Notes: generated from the sequence alone by a model not told the origin. Shown: positions 54,731 through 62,727, counted from the first letter of the stretch. The stretch: 64,000 nt of DNA from Nocardioides sp. zg-1308 (GCF_013155375.1 NZ_JABJQY010000002.1:248001-312000); one strand, 5' to 3'. Numbers and translations: made by a program.

Positions 54731-55746
54731 GCCGGCACCCAGTTCCGGTCCTCGATGCGCGCGAGCATCTCCTCGGGCGACTGCGGGCGGGTGCGGAACC
54801 AGGCGACGAGCTCCTCGACGCCCTCCGCGAAGTCCACGCTCGCCCGCCAGCCGGTGAGCGAGCGCATCCGTGAGTCGTCGACGATGAGACGTCGTACGTC
54901 GCCGGGCCGTGCGTCGAGGTGCGTGGCAGCCGGACCCTCCAGCCCCACGACGCGCGCCACGAGCGTGGCGAGGTCGTTGATGCTCACCTCCGAGCCCGAG
55001 CCGAGGTTGAGGGTCTCCCCCACCGCGGCGTCGCACTCGGCGAGGGCAACCAGGCCGGCCGCGGTGTCGCGCACGTGGGTGAAGTCGCGCGACTGCTCCC
55101 CGTCGCCGAAGACCAGCGCGGGCAGGCCGCAGAGCGCGCGCACGATGCTGCGCGGGATCACCTCGCCGCTGTCGCCCTCGAAGTGGCTGCGCGGGCCGTA
55201 GGTGTTGAACGGCCGGGCGACCACGACGGGCATGCCGTAGGTGCGCCAGTGGGCCCGGGCGTAGGCCTCGCCGGCGAGCTTGCCCCCTCCGTAGACCGTC
55301 TCCGGGTGCGTCGGGTGCAGCTCGTCCATGGGGGCGTACTGGGCGGTGCCGTAGACCTCGCTCGAGCTGACGTGCACGAACCGGTCGACGTCGCGGTGCA
55401 GCGCGGACTGCAGCAGCACCAGCGACCCCTCGGCGTTGGCGCGATGGTTGCCCATCGGGTCGTGCAGGCTGTGCCGCACGCCGAGGCAGGCGAGGTGGAA
55501 GACGACATCGACGTCCTCGAGCGCCTCATCGGCGTCGGAGACGACGTCGCCGACCCGGACCTGGAGCCGGTCGTCCTCGACGTGGTCGTGGAGGTGCGCG
55601 AGGTTCTCCAGCGTGCCGGTGGCGAGCGAGTCGAGCACCCGCACGTGGGCGGCCCCGGTCGTGTCCAGCAGCGTCGTGACGAGCTGGCTGCCGATGAACC
55701 CGGCACCGCCCGTCACCAGGACGCGGCGTCCGTCGAGGTTGCTCAT
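54727..55746 (-). CDS. NAD-dependent epimerase/dehydratase (extended SDR)
   Basis: 339 aa. Rossmann motif VLVTGGAGFIGSQL (~9–22), catalytic SSSEVYG and Tyr in YGGGKLAGE (YxxxK, ~150), ARPFNTYGPRSHFEGDSGEVIPR, and DFTHVRDTA. Uses a nucleotide sugar; 4,6-dehydratase or UDP-sugar 4-epimerase/decarboxylase are all possible. Presence with a 4-aminotransferase would suit a 4,6-dehydratase, but the substrate is not certain. ATGA overlaps at both ends. Confidence 0.88.
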   Translation of the reverse strand: MSNLDGRRVLVTGGAGFIGSQLVTTLLDTTGAAHVRVLDSLATGTLENLAHLHDHVEDDRLQVRVGDVVSDADEALEDVDVVFHLACLGVRHSLHDPMGNHRANAEGSLVLLQSALHRDVDRFVHVSSSEVYGTAQYAPMDELHPTHPETVYGGGKLAGEAYARAHWRTYGMPVVVARPFNTYGPRSHFEGDSGEVIPRSIVRALCGLPALVFGDGEQSRDFTHVRDTAAGLVALAECDAAVGETLNLGSGSEVSINDLATLVARVVGLEGPAATHLDARPGDVRRLIVDDSRMRSLTGWRASVDFAEGVEELVAWFRTRPQSPEEMLARIEDRNWVPA

Positions 55747-56873
55747 CGCACGACCTCCAGCACCGGCTCGGGAGCGGCGGACGGGGACGGCGATGGTCCG
55801 GCCGGGACCATCGCGCCGGCGTCGTACGTCGTGCCGGCCTGCGCGGCGAGCCGGTGCGAGGCCTGCTCCAGCACCTCGAGGACCCGGAGCCCGGAGCGGC
55901 CGTCGGTCAGCGCCGGGCGGCCCTCGCGGACGGCGGCGGCGAACTCGGTGACCATCGAGCCGAGCGCCTCGCGCTCGGGCAGGGCGGGCGACCAGGTGTC
56001 GCCGAGCCGGTAGGACACCGACGAGGCTGTGCGGTCGCTGCCGCCCACCGACGTCCGGGCGAGGTCGACGCCCCGGTCGTAGATGCTCAGCCGCTGCTGC
56101 GGGTTGAGGTCGTCCCAGACCAGGGTGCGGCGGGACCCGCCGATCACCATCTGGCGGATCTTGGTGGGGCTGAGCCAGTTGACGTGCACGTGCGCGAGAC
56201 CGTCCTCCGGCAGCGGCAGCGTCAGGTGGCCGACGCACGCGCGGCCCGCGCCGATCGGGTCGGCGCCCGTCGCGCCGATGCCCGTCGTCGGGAGCCCGCC
56301 CGGGAGCACGAAGTCGAGGATCGCGAGGTCGTGCGGCGCGAGGTCCCACAGGACGTCGATGTCGGGCTGGACCAGCCCGAGGTTGATCCGCACCGAGTCG
56401 ACGAAGTGGACCTTGCCCAGCTCGCCGGTCACCACCAGCTCGCGCATCTTCTGCACGGCCGGGGTGTAGCAGTAGGTGTGGTCGGTCATCAGGACCAGGC
56501 CCTGCGCCTCGGCCAGGTCGACCATCGCGCGGCCGCTGGCCACGCTGTCGGCCAGTGGCTTCTCGACCAGGACGTGCTTGCCGGCGCGCAGCGCCTCGAG
56601 CGCGATGCCGTGGTGCGTACGGGCCGGGGTGGCGATGGCGACCGCGTCGACGCTCGGGTCGTCGAGCACCCGCTGGACGCTGTCGGTCACCTCGATGTGG
56701 GGACCGGCGACCTTGCGGGCGCGCTCGAGGTCGAGGTCGCACACCAGCCTGACGTCCCAGTCGGCGGAGCCGCCGAAGTTGCGGACCAGGTTGGGTCCCC
56801 AGTAGCCCGCGCCGATGACGGCGACGCCGAGCCTCCCCCTGCTGCCCACCGTGCTGCTCGAGCTCCCGCTCAT
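55743..56873 (-). CDS. Gfo/Idh/MocA family oxidoreductase (WbpB-like)
   Basis: 376 aa. N-terminal Rossmann fold LGVAVIGAGYWGPNLVRNF (~15–33), VDAVAIATPARTHHGIALEALRAGKHVLVEKPLA (~78–110; the EKP Lys is the catalytic/binding Lys), C-terminal β-domain with HVNWLSPTKIRQMVIGG. WbpB/WlbA-type enzymes oxidise the 3-OH of UDP-GlcNAcA and supply the keto-sugar for a DegT partner. Directly downstream of the WbpD-like acyltransferase in the same coupled operon. Confidence 0.9.
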   Translation of the reverse strand: MSGSSSSTVGSRGRLGVAVIGAGYWGPNLVRNFGGSADWDVRLVCDLDLERARKVAGPHIEVTDSVQRVLDDPSVDAVAIATPARTHHGIALEALRAGKHVLVEKPLADSVASGRAMVDLAEAQGLVLMTDHTYCYTPAVQKMRELVVTGELGKVHFVDSVRINLGLVQPDIDVLWDLAPHDLAILDFVLPGGLPTTGIGATGADPIGAGRACVGHLTLPLPEDGLAHVHVNWLSPTKIRQMVIGGSRRTLVWDDLNPQQRLSIYDRGVDLARTSVGGSDRTASSVSYRLGDTWSPALPEREALGSMVTEFAAAVREGRPALTDGRSGLRVLEVLEQASHRLAAQAGTTYDAGAMVPAGPSPSPSAAPEPVLEVVR

Positions 56874-57499
56874 CGTGCCTCCTCCAGTCGTCCGTCGATC
56901 TCCACGTACACCTCTGCCGACACCGGGCAGATCCACCGGTCCCGGGTGTCCGACACCAGCGGCACTCCGCTGCGGCCGACCCAGCCGACCCGGCGCGCCG
57001 GGGCCCCCACGACGAGCGCGTGGTCGGGCACGTCGCGCGTCACGACCGCTCCCGCACCGACGCTGGCCCAGCGTCCGATGGTCACCGGTGCGATGCACAC
57101 GGCGCGGGCGCCGACGGCGGCGCCCTCGCGCACGGTCACTCCGACCGCCTCCCAGTCGTCGCTGCCCTTGAGCCGGCCCTCGGGGGTCACGGCGCGCGGG
57201 TAGGTGTCGTTGGTCAGCACCACGGCGGGGCCGATGAACACGCCGTCCTCCAGCACGGCCGGCTCGTAGACCAGCGCCTGGTTCTGCACCTTGCAGCGCT
57301 CGCCGAGGCGGGCACCGGGTCCGATGTAGACACCGCGGCCGAGGACCGTGTCGGCCCCCACCTCGGCGCCGGCGCGGACGACCGACAGGTCCCACACCTG
57401 TGAGCCGGGCCCGACGCGGGCGCCGTCCTCGACGGTGGCGGTGGGGGCGACGAAGGCGCCGCCTGCCCTGCGGGGCTTCGGATGGGACAGCGTTGTCAT
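56870..57499 (-). CDS. Left-handed β-helix acyltransferase (WbpD/WlbB-like)
   Basis: 209 aa. Hexapeptide-repeat protein: FVAPTATVEDGARVGPGSQVWDLSVVRAGAEVGADTVLGRGVYIG and NQALVYEPAVLEDGVFIGPAVVLTNDTYPRA are the hallmark of N-acetyltransferases acting on UDP-3-amino-glucuronate-type sugars. Continues with IGRWASVGAGAVVTRDVPDHALVVGAPARRVGWV. With the Gfo/Idh and one DegT gene it completes a WbpB–WbpE–WbpD-like trio. ATGA overlaps with both neighbours. Confidence 0.9.
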   Translation of the reverse strand: MTTLSHPKPRRAGGAFVAPTATVEDGARVGPGSQVWDLSVVRAGAEVGADTVLGRGVYIGPGARLGERCKVQNQALVYEPAVLEDGVFIGPAVVLTNDTYPRAVTPEGRLKGSDDWEAVGVTVREGAAVGARAVCIAPVTIGRWASVGAGAVVTRDVPDHALVVGAPARRVGWVGRSGVPLVSDTRDRWICPVSAEVYVEIDGRLEEAR

Positions 57500-58338
57500 G
57501 TGCGGGAGCTCTCGTCTCGTTGCCAGGTGGTGAAGTCCCCGGCCTTCAGCGCCCTGCGGGCGCCCAGCTGGGCGGCGGCGTGGACTGCCACGAACACCGG
57601 GAGTCGGAGGGCCAGGCCGGGCCGGCTGACGGCCAGGCCCAGGAGGGTGCGGACGCCGGTGCGCGAGGCCGGGCGGCGGACGCCGAGCCGGCCGGCCTGG
57701 GCGTTGCCGGTGGCGATGCGCACGCGGCGTCGTACGAGGTCGCGCAGGGTGCGCGGCGGGTGGACCACGGCGACCGCGCCGGGCACGACGCGACGCTCGG
57801 TCCCGCTGAAGGAGTCGGACATGCCGAGGTCGTCGCTCATCATCCGGGGCAGCGCGCTGACGCGCGCCTGCGCCTGCTCGGACAGGACGACGACGCCGCG
57901 GCCGAAGAGGCCGGACTCGACCTGGGGCAGCGCCTCCCAGACGTCGTAGTACCACCGCACCCAGCGCGAGCAGCCGGTGCGCGGCACGTCGCGCCGCGGG
58001 GCGGTGGCCAGCACCTGCTCGGCGGTGATGGGCTCGATCAGCCGCAGCGCGGCGGCGCCGGTGAGCTCGATGTCGGCGTCGAGGTGGATCCGCGGGAAGA
58101 CGTCGGTCGCGGCGTTGCCGACCCGCACCGCCTCCGCCTTGGACGGCTGCTGGATCTCGATGACGCGGGCCTGCGGGTCGGCCTGTCGGGCGGCCTCGGC
58201 GGTGTGGTCGGTGCACCCGTTGCACACCACGACCACGTCCAGCTCGGCGCCGCTCGTGCCCTCCCGCAGCGCACGCAGGTTGCGCCCGATGGTGGCCGCT
58301 TCGTTGTGCGCCGGGATGATGACGCTCGCAACAGCCAC
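57496..58338 (-). CDS. Family 2 glycosyltransferase, head of the coupled operon
   Basis: 280 aa from GTG 58338, chosen because GGGGAG lies 6 nt upstream; GTG 58371 would add 11 residues but has no ribosome-binding site. GT-A motifs: ASVIIPAHNEAATIGRNLRAL, VVVVCNGCTDHTAEAA (~38–53), RIHLDADIEL (DxD, ~88–97). C-terminal part with two weak hydrophobic segments may associate with the membrane. First of eight genes joined by seven consecutive 4-bp overlaps. Motif copy i is ~90 nt upstream. Confidence 0.88.
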   Translation of the reverse strand: MAVASVIIPAHNEAATIGRNLRALREGTSGAELDVVVVCNGCTDHTAEAARQADPQARVIEIQQPSKAEAVRVGNAATDVFPRIHLDADIELTGAAALRLIEPITAEQVLATAPRRDVPRTGCSRWVRWYYDVWEALPQVESGLFGRGVVVLSEQAQARVSALPRMMSDDLGMSDSFSGTERRVVPGAVAVVHPPRTLRDLVRRRVRIATGNAQAGRLGVRRPASRTGVRTLLGLAVSRPGLALRLPVFVAVHAAAQLGARRALKAGDFTTWQRDESSRT

Positions 58339-58427
58339 CAGCAACTCCCCACGTCGAGTGCCGGACCCCACGCCGGCACAGTCAGATCTTGTGGATCCGG
58401 ACGCCGGTCGAGGCCCGCACGCGGGGG

Positions 58428-58448
58428 CTATCGCCAGAATTGGGGAGC
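58428..58448 (+). promoter_or_regulatory. Recurring EPS-locus motif, copy i
   Basis: Plus strand GCCAGAATTGGGGAGC, ~90 nt upstream of the first gene of the coupled operon (which is on the minus strand) and ~30 bp after the pth stop. Same core (GAATTGGGGAG) as copy a. Confidence 0.45.
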
Positions 58449-58476
58449 ACGCCGTGGGGCGGCTCGACCCGTCGGG

Positions 58477-59067
58477 TCAGGAGTTGAAGCGCTGCTGGGT
58501 CTTCTCGAGCCCGTCGGTGATGATCGACTCGACCGCGTCGGCGGCGTCGGAGACCTGGAACGGCAGCTCCTTGCGCTCGGTCGTGGAGTAGTTGGACAGC
58601 ACGAAGTCGGCCACGTCCTGGCGACCGGGCGGGCGGCCGATGCCGGCCCGCACCCGGTAGAAGTCGCCCGTGCCGAGCGAGGAGCGCATGGACTTGAGCC
58701 CGTTGTGGCCGTTGTCGCCGCCGCCGAGCTTGATCCGCAGCGTCCCGAAGGCGATGTCGAGCTCGTCGTGGATCGCGATGACGTGGTCGGGGGCGACCTT
58801 GTAGAACGTGGCGAGCGCCTTCACCGGCCCGCCGGACTCGTTCATGTAGCCGCGGCCGCGGGCCAGCACCACGCGCGGGCCGCCCAGCGAGAGCCGGCCC
58901 TCGACGACGTCGGCGCGGCCGGTCTTGTGGCTCCGGAACGGGCTCCCCATCCGGCTCGCGAGCTCGTCGGCGACGAGGTAGCCGATGTTGTGGCGGTGCC
59001 CGGCGTAGGCCGGGCCGGGGTTGCCCAGGCCGACCACCAGCCACACGCCGTCCGCTGCCTCACTCAT
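58477..59067 (-). CDS. pth: Peptidyl-tRNA hydrolase
   Basis: 196 aa from ATG 59067. Recycles tRNA from abortive peptidyl-tRNA. Signature motifs: [18 protein letters not shown] (catalytic His), [32 protein letters not shown], and [12 protein letters not shown]. Full length. Housekeeping neighbour of rplY as in most Gram-positive bacteria. The EPS locus starts ~140 bp beyond its stop. Confidence 0.96.
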   Translation of the reverse strand: MSEAADGVWLVVGLGNPGPAYAGHRHNIGYLVADELASRMGSPFRSHKTGRADVVEGRLSLGGPRVVLARGRGYMNESGGPVKALATFYKVAPDHVIAIHDELDIAFGTLRIKLGGGDNGHNGLKSMRSSLGTGDFYRVRAGIGRPPGRQDVADFVLSNYSTTERKELPFQVSDAADAVESIITDGLEKTQQRFNS

Positions 59068-59099
59068 GGGGTCATCCTTCCAGTCCTGTCCGGCGCGCC

Positions 59100-59205
59100 G
59101 ACCGGGCACGTCGTGCCCGTCACGCGCAGCGACCGGGCGGTTCGTGCCCGTGTAGCGGCACGAACCGCCCGGTCGGCGGTCGACACGGGCACGAAGTGCC
59201 CGGTC
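59100..59205. repeat. Nested palindromic element between rplY and pth
   Basis: A perfect 18-bp inverted repeat (59131–59148 with 59157–59174, loop 8 nt), flanked by two smaller hairpins (59103–59119 and 59186–59202). The outer sequences GACCGGGCAC (59100–59109) and GTGCCCGGTC (59196–59205) are also complementary, so the whole 106 bp can pair as one cruciform. It fills most of the 141-bp intergenic region. It could be a strong terminator after rplY or a REP-like repeat. Confidence 0.8.
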
Positions 59206-59208
59206 ACG

Positions 59209-59907
59209 TCACTCGGAGTCGGAGTCGCCCGACTCGGCCGACTCGCCGGAGTCGGCCGCGATGGCCTCCTCCTGCGCCTCGGCGATCTCGGCGTCGGAGA
59301 CGTCGTGCTCGATGCCGGCGTCGGCCTCGGCCTCCTCCAGCTCGGCCTCGAGGGCCTCGGCGGAGATCTGCTCGGTCACGTTGACGATGAGCAGGTCCTC
59401 GTCGGCGAGCAGCGTGGTGCCCGAGGGGAGGTCCAGGTCCTTGGCGAGGATCTGGGTTCCGGCGGCGGCGCCCTCGACGGAGACCTCGAAGAACTCGGGG
59501 ATGTGGGTGGCCTCGGCCTCGACGGAGACGACGGTGTTCTCGTTGACGACCAGCGTCTCGGAGGCGGCCTCGCCCACGACGTGGATCGGGACGTCGACGG
59601 TGACCTTCTCGCCGCGGCGGACGGCCACGAAGTCGAGGTGCTCGATGACGCGGCGGATCGGGTCGATCTGGACGTCCTTGGTCAGCGCGAGCTGCTCGGA
59701 GCCGTCGACGTCGAGCGCGAGCAGCGCGTTGGCGCCACCGTGCTTGAGGGCCATCATCGTCTGGTGGCCGGGCAGGATCACGTGGACCGGCTCGTTGCCG
59801 TGGCCGTAGATGACGGCGGGGATCTTGTTCTCGCGGCGGATGCGGCGGGCGGCGCCCTTGCCGAACTCGGTGCGGGGCTCGGCGGCGATCTTCTCGGGGG
59901 CAGACAT
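59209..59907 (-). CDS. rplY: Ribosomal protein bL25 / general stress protein Ctc
   Basis: 232 aa from ATG 59907, preferred over ATG 59910 because AGGAG then sits 6 nt upstream. Long CTC-type L25: N-terminal 5S-rRNA-binding domain (AEPRTEFGKGAARRIRRENKIPAVIYGHG) and C-terminal TL5 domain (VDVPIHVVGEA, IPEFFEVSVEGAAAGTQILAKDLDLPSGT). The last ~45 residues are an acidic Glu/Ser/Asp tail. Ends before a large palindrome; the mRNA has a structured leader. Confidence 0.96.
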   Translation of the reverse strand: MSAPEKIAAEPRTEFGKGAARRIRRENKIPAVIYGHGNEPVHVILPGHQTMMALKHGGANALLALDVDGSEQLALTKDVQIDPIRRVIEHLDFVAVRRGEKVTVDVPIHVVGEAASETLVVNENTVVSVEAEATHIPEFFEVSVEGAAAGTQILAKDLDLPSGTTLLADEDLLIVNVTEQISAEALEAELEEAEADAGIEHDVSDAEIAEAQEEAIAADSGESAESGDSDSE

Positions 59908-59967
59908 CATCTTCTCCTGGGTCGGGTCGGTGGAGGCTGTGGGGCCCGGCGCTCCGAAGACGACGAA

Positions 59968-60075
59968 CGCCGCGCTCCGGATCGAGAGCGCGGCGCGATG
60001 GGGCGGCCGGCCCAGTCGATCACGGAGTCCCAGTCGTCCGATGGGCTCCCTCGCCGAGGCAACTCAGGAACTCTA
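59968..60075 (-). promoter_or_regulatory. Structured 5' leader and promoter of rplY
   Basis: Minus-strand −10 TAGAGT at 60070–60075 implies a ~155-nt leader. In it are a hairpin at 60024–60049 (GGAG-CCCA pairing with TGGG-A-CTCC) and a 10-bp hairpin at 59968–59995 (GAGCGCGGCG with CGCCGCGCTC, 8-nt loop). Such leaders often control ribosomal protein genes; no match to a known leader family is claimed. Confidence 0.4.
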
Positions 60076-60175
60076 GACCGTACGGCGGGCGCGGTCGAAT
60101 CCCCGCCCCCCAGCGGCCCGCCAGCCGCGCGCAGGTCGCGGGCGCGGGCCGGAGCACGTCGCTGGAGCCGGTCAC

Positions 60176-60181
60176 TAGGGT
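60176..60181 (+). promoter_or_regulatory. Candidate −10 box for leaderless pepN
   Basis: TAGGGT with 6 nt to GTG 60188 and no ribosome-binding site. Fits leaderless transcription. Confidence 0.45.
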
Positions 60182-60187
60182 GGCCCG

Positions 60188-62605
60188 GTGCCCCTGATGC
60201 TCCCCGAGGCGCGTGAGCGCGCCGACCTGCTGACCGACGTCCACACCCGGCTCCACCTCGACCTCACCTCCACGGAGGACTTCGGTGTCGAGGCGACGAT
60301 CTCCTTCCGCTGCACCCGTCCGGGCGCCGACTCCTTCCTGGAGCTCAACGGCGCCTCGGACGTCACCCTGGACGGCGAGCCGGCTCCCTACGCCGACGGG
60401 CGCATCGCGCTGATCGGCCTGGGCGAGGACAACACGGTCCGCGTCACCGCGCGGATGCCCTACGTCACCGACGGCGACGGCATGACCGTCACGGTCGACC
60501 CCGCCGACGGCGAGCGCTACGTGTGCGCGCACACGTCGATGGACATCGCCCAGAAGGTCGTCCCCTGCTTCGACCAGCCCGACATCAAGTCGACGTTCGC
60601 GCTGCGCGTCACGGCGCCGTCGCACTGGACCGTGCTGGCCAACGGACTGCTCGAGGGGCGCGAGCCGGGCGACACTGGCGACACCTGGACGTTCGCCACC
60701 ACCCCACCCTTCTCGTCGTACCTCTTCACCCTCGTCGGCGGTCCCTGGGTGTCGGTGACGTGGGACGAGCCGTACGCCCCCGCGCCGGGCGGCACCCTGC
60801 CGTTCGGCTGGCACGCCCGCGCCTCGCAGGAGCGCGAGCTGCGCCGCGACGCCGACGAGCTGCGCCGCATCACCAGCGCCTGCTTCCAGCACTACACGAC
60901 CGTCTTCGAGCCGGAGTACCCCTACGCCGACTACCAGCAGGTCTTCGCGCCGGGGCTCAACTGGGGTGCGATGGAGTTCCCCGGGTGCGTGGTCTTCCGC
61001 GACGCCTACCTCCCGCCGGGCACGCCCACCGAGCTCGAGCGGGAGTGGGTCGCCTCGACGATCGCCCACGAGATGGCGCACATGTGGTTCGGCGACCTGG
61101 TGACCATGAGGTGGTGGGAGGACTCGTGGCTCAACGAGTCGTTCGCCGACTTCATGGGCTTCGACGTCGCGGGGAGCGCGGCCGGCTACACCGACGCGTG
61201 GACCTCGGCCGCGATCACCCGCAAGCCGACCGGCTACCGCGCGGACCGGCGTCGCTCCACGCACCCGATCGCGGAGGACACCGAGAAGGTGGTCGACGTC
61301 GACACCGCCTTCGCCAACTTCGACATGATCACCTACGCCAAGGGCAACTCCGCCCTCGCGCAGCTCGGCCACTGGCTGGGTGAGGAGGACTTCCTCGCCG
61401 GGGTCAACACGCACCTCACCACCCACGCGTTCGGCAACGCTGACCTCGCCGCCTTCCTCGACTCGCTCGACTCCGCGACGGAGCACGACGTCCGGGCCTG
61501 GGCGGCGGCATGGCTGCGCACGACCGGCTTCGACACCCTCGTCGTGACCCGTGACGGCGGCGTGCCGGTCCTCTCCCGCGAGGGCTCGCGGCCGCACCGC
61601 CTCACCGTCTCGGCGTACGACGACGCGATGCGGCTCGTCGGCTCCCGCGACGTCCAGCTGGGCGACGAGCCGGTCCGGCTCGAGGAGTTCGCCGGCCGGG
61701 TCGTGGTCCCCAACTCCGGCGACGAGACCTTCGCCGTGATCCGCCCCGACGACGAGTCGTGGGCGGCGATCACCGCCGGCCTGTCGTCGGTGGAGTCGCA
61801 GCTGACGCGGGCGATGCTCTGGTGGACCGCGATCGACCTCTGCGAGGCGCGGGTGATCCCGGTCGACGACCTGGTCGCGCTCGCCGACCGGCACCTGCGC
61901 CCCGAGACCCACCCGCTGGTCTTCGAGGGGGTCGTGCGCAACCTTCAGCTCGTCATCCGGCGCTACGACGCGCCCGCGGAGGTCGCCGCGCACCTGGCCG
62001 TGGTGGCCGACATCGCCCGCGGTGCCGTCGAGGGGGGCGACCCTGCCCTCGCTCCGGGGGCGTCACGGGTGCTCGCCCGGCTCAGCGCCGACGCGGGCTT
62101 CCTCACCGACTGGCTGGGCCGCGACGACGTCGACCAGACCGTCCGCTGGGCGGCCGTCCACCGGCTCGCAGAGCTGGGCGACGCGTCGTTCATCGACGCC
62201 GAGGCCGACCGCGACAAGTCCGTCGCGGGCCACCACGCCGCCCTCACCGCCCGCGCGGCCGTGCCCACCGCCGAGGCGAAGGCCGAGGCGTGGGAGCGGC
62301 TGATGAGCGGCGACCTCGGCAGCCATGAGTTCGACGCCGTCGCCGCCGGGTTCTGGGGCTGGGAGCAGGCCGACCTGGTCCACCCCTACCTGGCCCGCTA
62401 CGTCACCGACGGCCTCGACCTGGCCCGCCGGTCCGGCCAGGCGATGGGCGACGTCATCGGCGACGCCTTCCCCCGCCTGCCGCTCACCCCGGACGTACGC
62501 CGCGAGCTCCGCGCGGCCGTCGCCTCCGCCCTCGAGGGCGAGGTGCCCACGGTCCTGGCCCGGGCGTGGAACGACGCGCTGGACGACCTGGACCGGACGT
62601 TGTGA
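60188..62605 (+). CDS. pepN: Aminopeptidase N (M1 family)
   Basis: 805 aa from GTG 60188. Cytosolic zinc aminopeptidase. Zinc site HEMAH (~294–298) plus the downstream Glu in WLNESFADF (~317). The exopeptidase motif reads GAMEF (~260–264) where classic enzymes have GAMEN. Catalytic-type Tyr region FDMITYAKGNSALAQL. C-terminal ~300 residues are the helical ERAP1-like domain. Inserted, with opposite strand, between rplY and prs, which are neighbours in many genomes. Confidence 0.93.
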   Translation: MPLMLPEARERADLLTDVHTRLHLDLTSTEDFGVEATISFRCTRPGADSFLELNGASDVTLDGEPAPYADGRIALIGLGEDNTVRVTARMPYVTDGDGMTVTVDPADGERYVCAHTSMDIAQKVVPCFDQPDIKSTFALRVTAPSHWTVLANGLLEGREPGDTGDTWTFATTPPFSSYLFTLVGGPWVSVTWDEPYAPAPGGTLPFGWHARASQERELRRDADELRRITSACFQHYTTVFEPEYPYADYQQVFAPGLNWGAMEFPGCVVFRDAYLPPGTPTELEREWVASTIAHEMAHMWFGDLVTMRWWEDSWLNESFADFMGFDVAGSAAGYTDAWTSAAITRKPTGYRADRRRSTHPIAEDTEKVVDVDTAFANFDMITYAKGNSALAQLGHWLGEEDFLAGVNTHLTTHAFGNADLAAFLDSLDSATEHDVRAWAAAWLRTTGFDTLVVTRDGGVPVLSREGSRPHRLTVSAYDDAMRLVGSRDVQLGDEPVRLEEFAGRVVVPNSGDETFAVIRPDDESWAAITAGLSSVESQLTRAMLWWTAIDLCEARVIPVDDLVALADRHLRPETHPLVFEGVVRNLQLVIRRYDAPAEVAAHLAVVADIARGAVEGGDPALAPGASRVLARLSADAGFLTDWLGRDDVDQTVRWAAVHRLAELGDASFIDAEADRDKSVAGHHAALTARAAVPTAEAKAEAWERLMSGDLGSHEFDAVAAGFWGWEQADLVHPYLARYVTDGLDLARRSGQAMGDVIGDAFPRLPLTPDVRRELRAAVASALEGEVPTVLARAWNDALDDLDRTL

Positions 62606-62660
62606 GGGTGGGGTCGCCTGTCTCTGGAGTCCCCGGATATCCGGTGACCGCCGTGCCTAC

Positions 62661-62708
62661 AGGTAGAGATCTCGACCTCTGAGCACGGAACTCGGGCGCA
62701 AAGCCCGA
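62661..62708. terminator. Hairpins between convergent pepN and prs
   Basis: AGGTAGAGATCTCGACCT (62661–62678, palindrome with one mismatched pair) and TCGGGC-GCAAA-GCCCGA (62692–62708, 6-bp stem). They lie in the 122-bp gap between the two stops; CCGGATATCCGG (62633–62644) is a further 12-bp palindrome just upstream. The second hairpin is 20 bp beyond the prs stop. Together they could stop both transcripts. Confidence 0.45.
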
Positions 62709-62727
62709 CCCGCGCCGGGCCGTACGA

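Noticed and set aside
13000..58476. Searched for an exosortase, integrase, transposase or phage gene
   Set aside because: None of the reading frames shows their motifs, so the EPS locus cannot be called a mobile element from this window.
62606..62727. Palindromes between pepN and prs considered as part of a tRNA gene
   Set aside because: No acceptor stem, anticodon arm or T-loop could be assembled; better explained as terminator hairpins.
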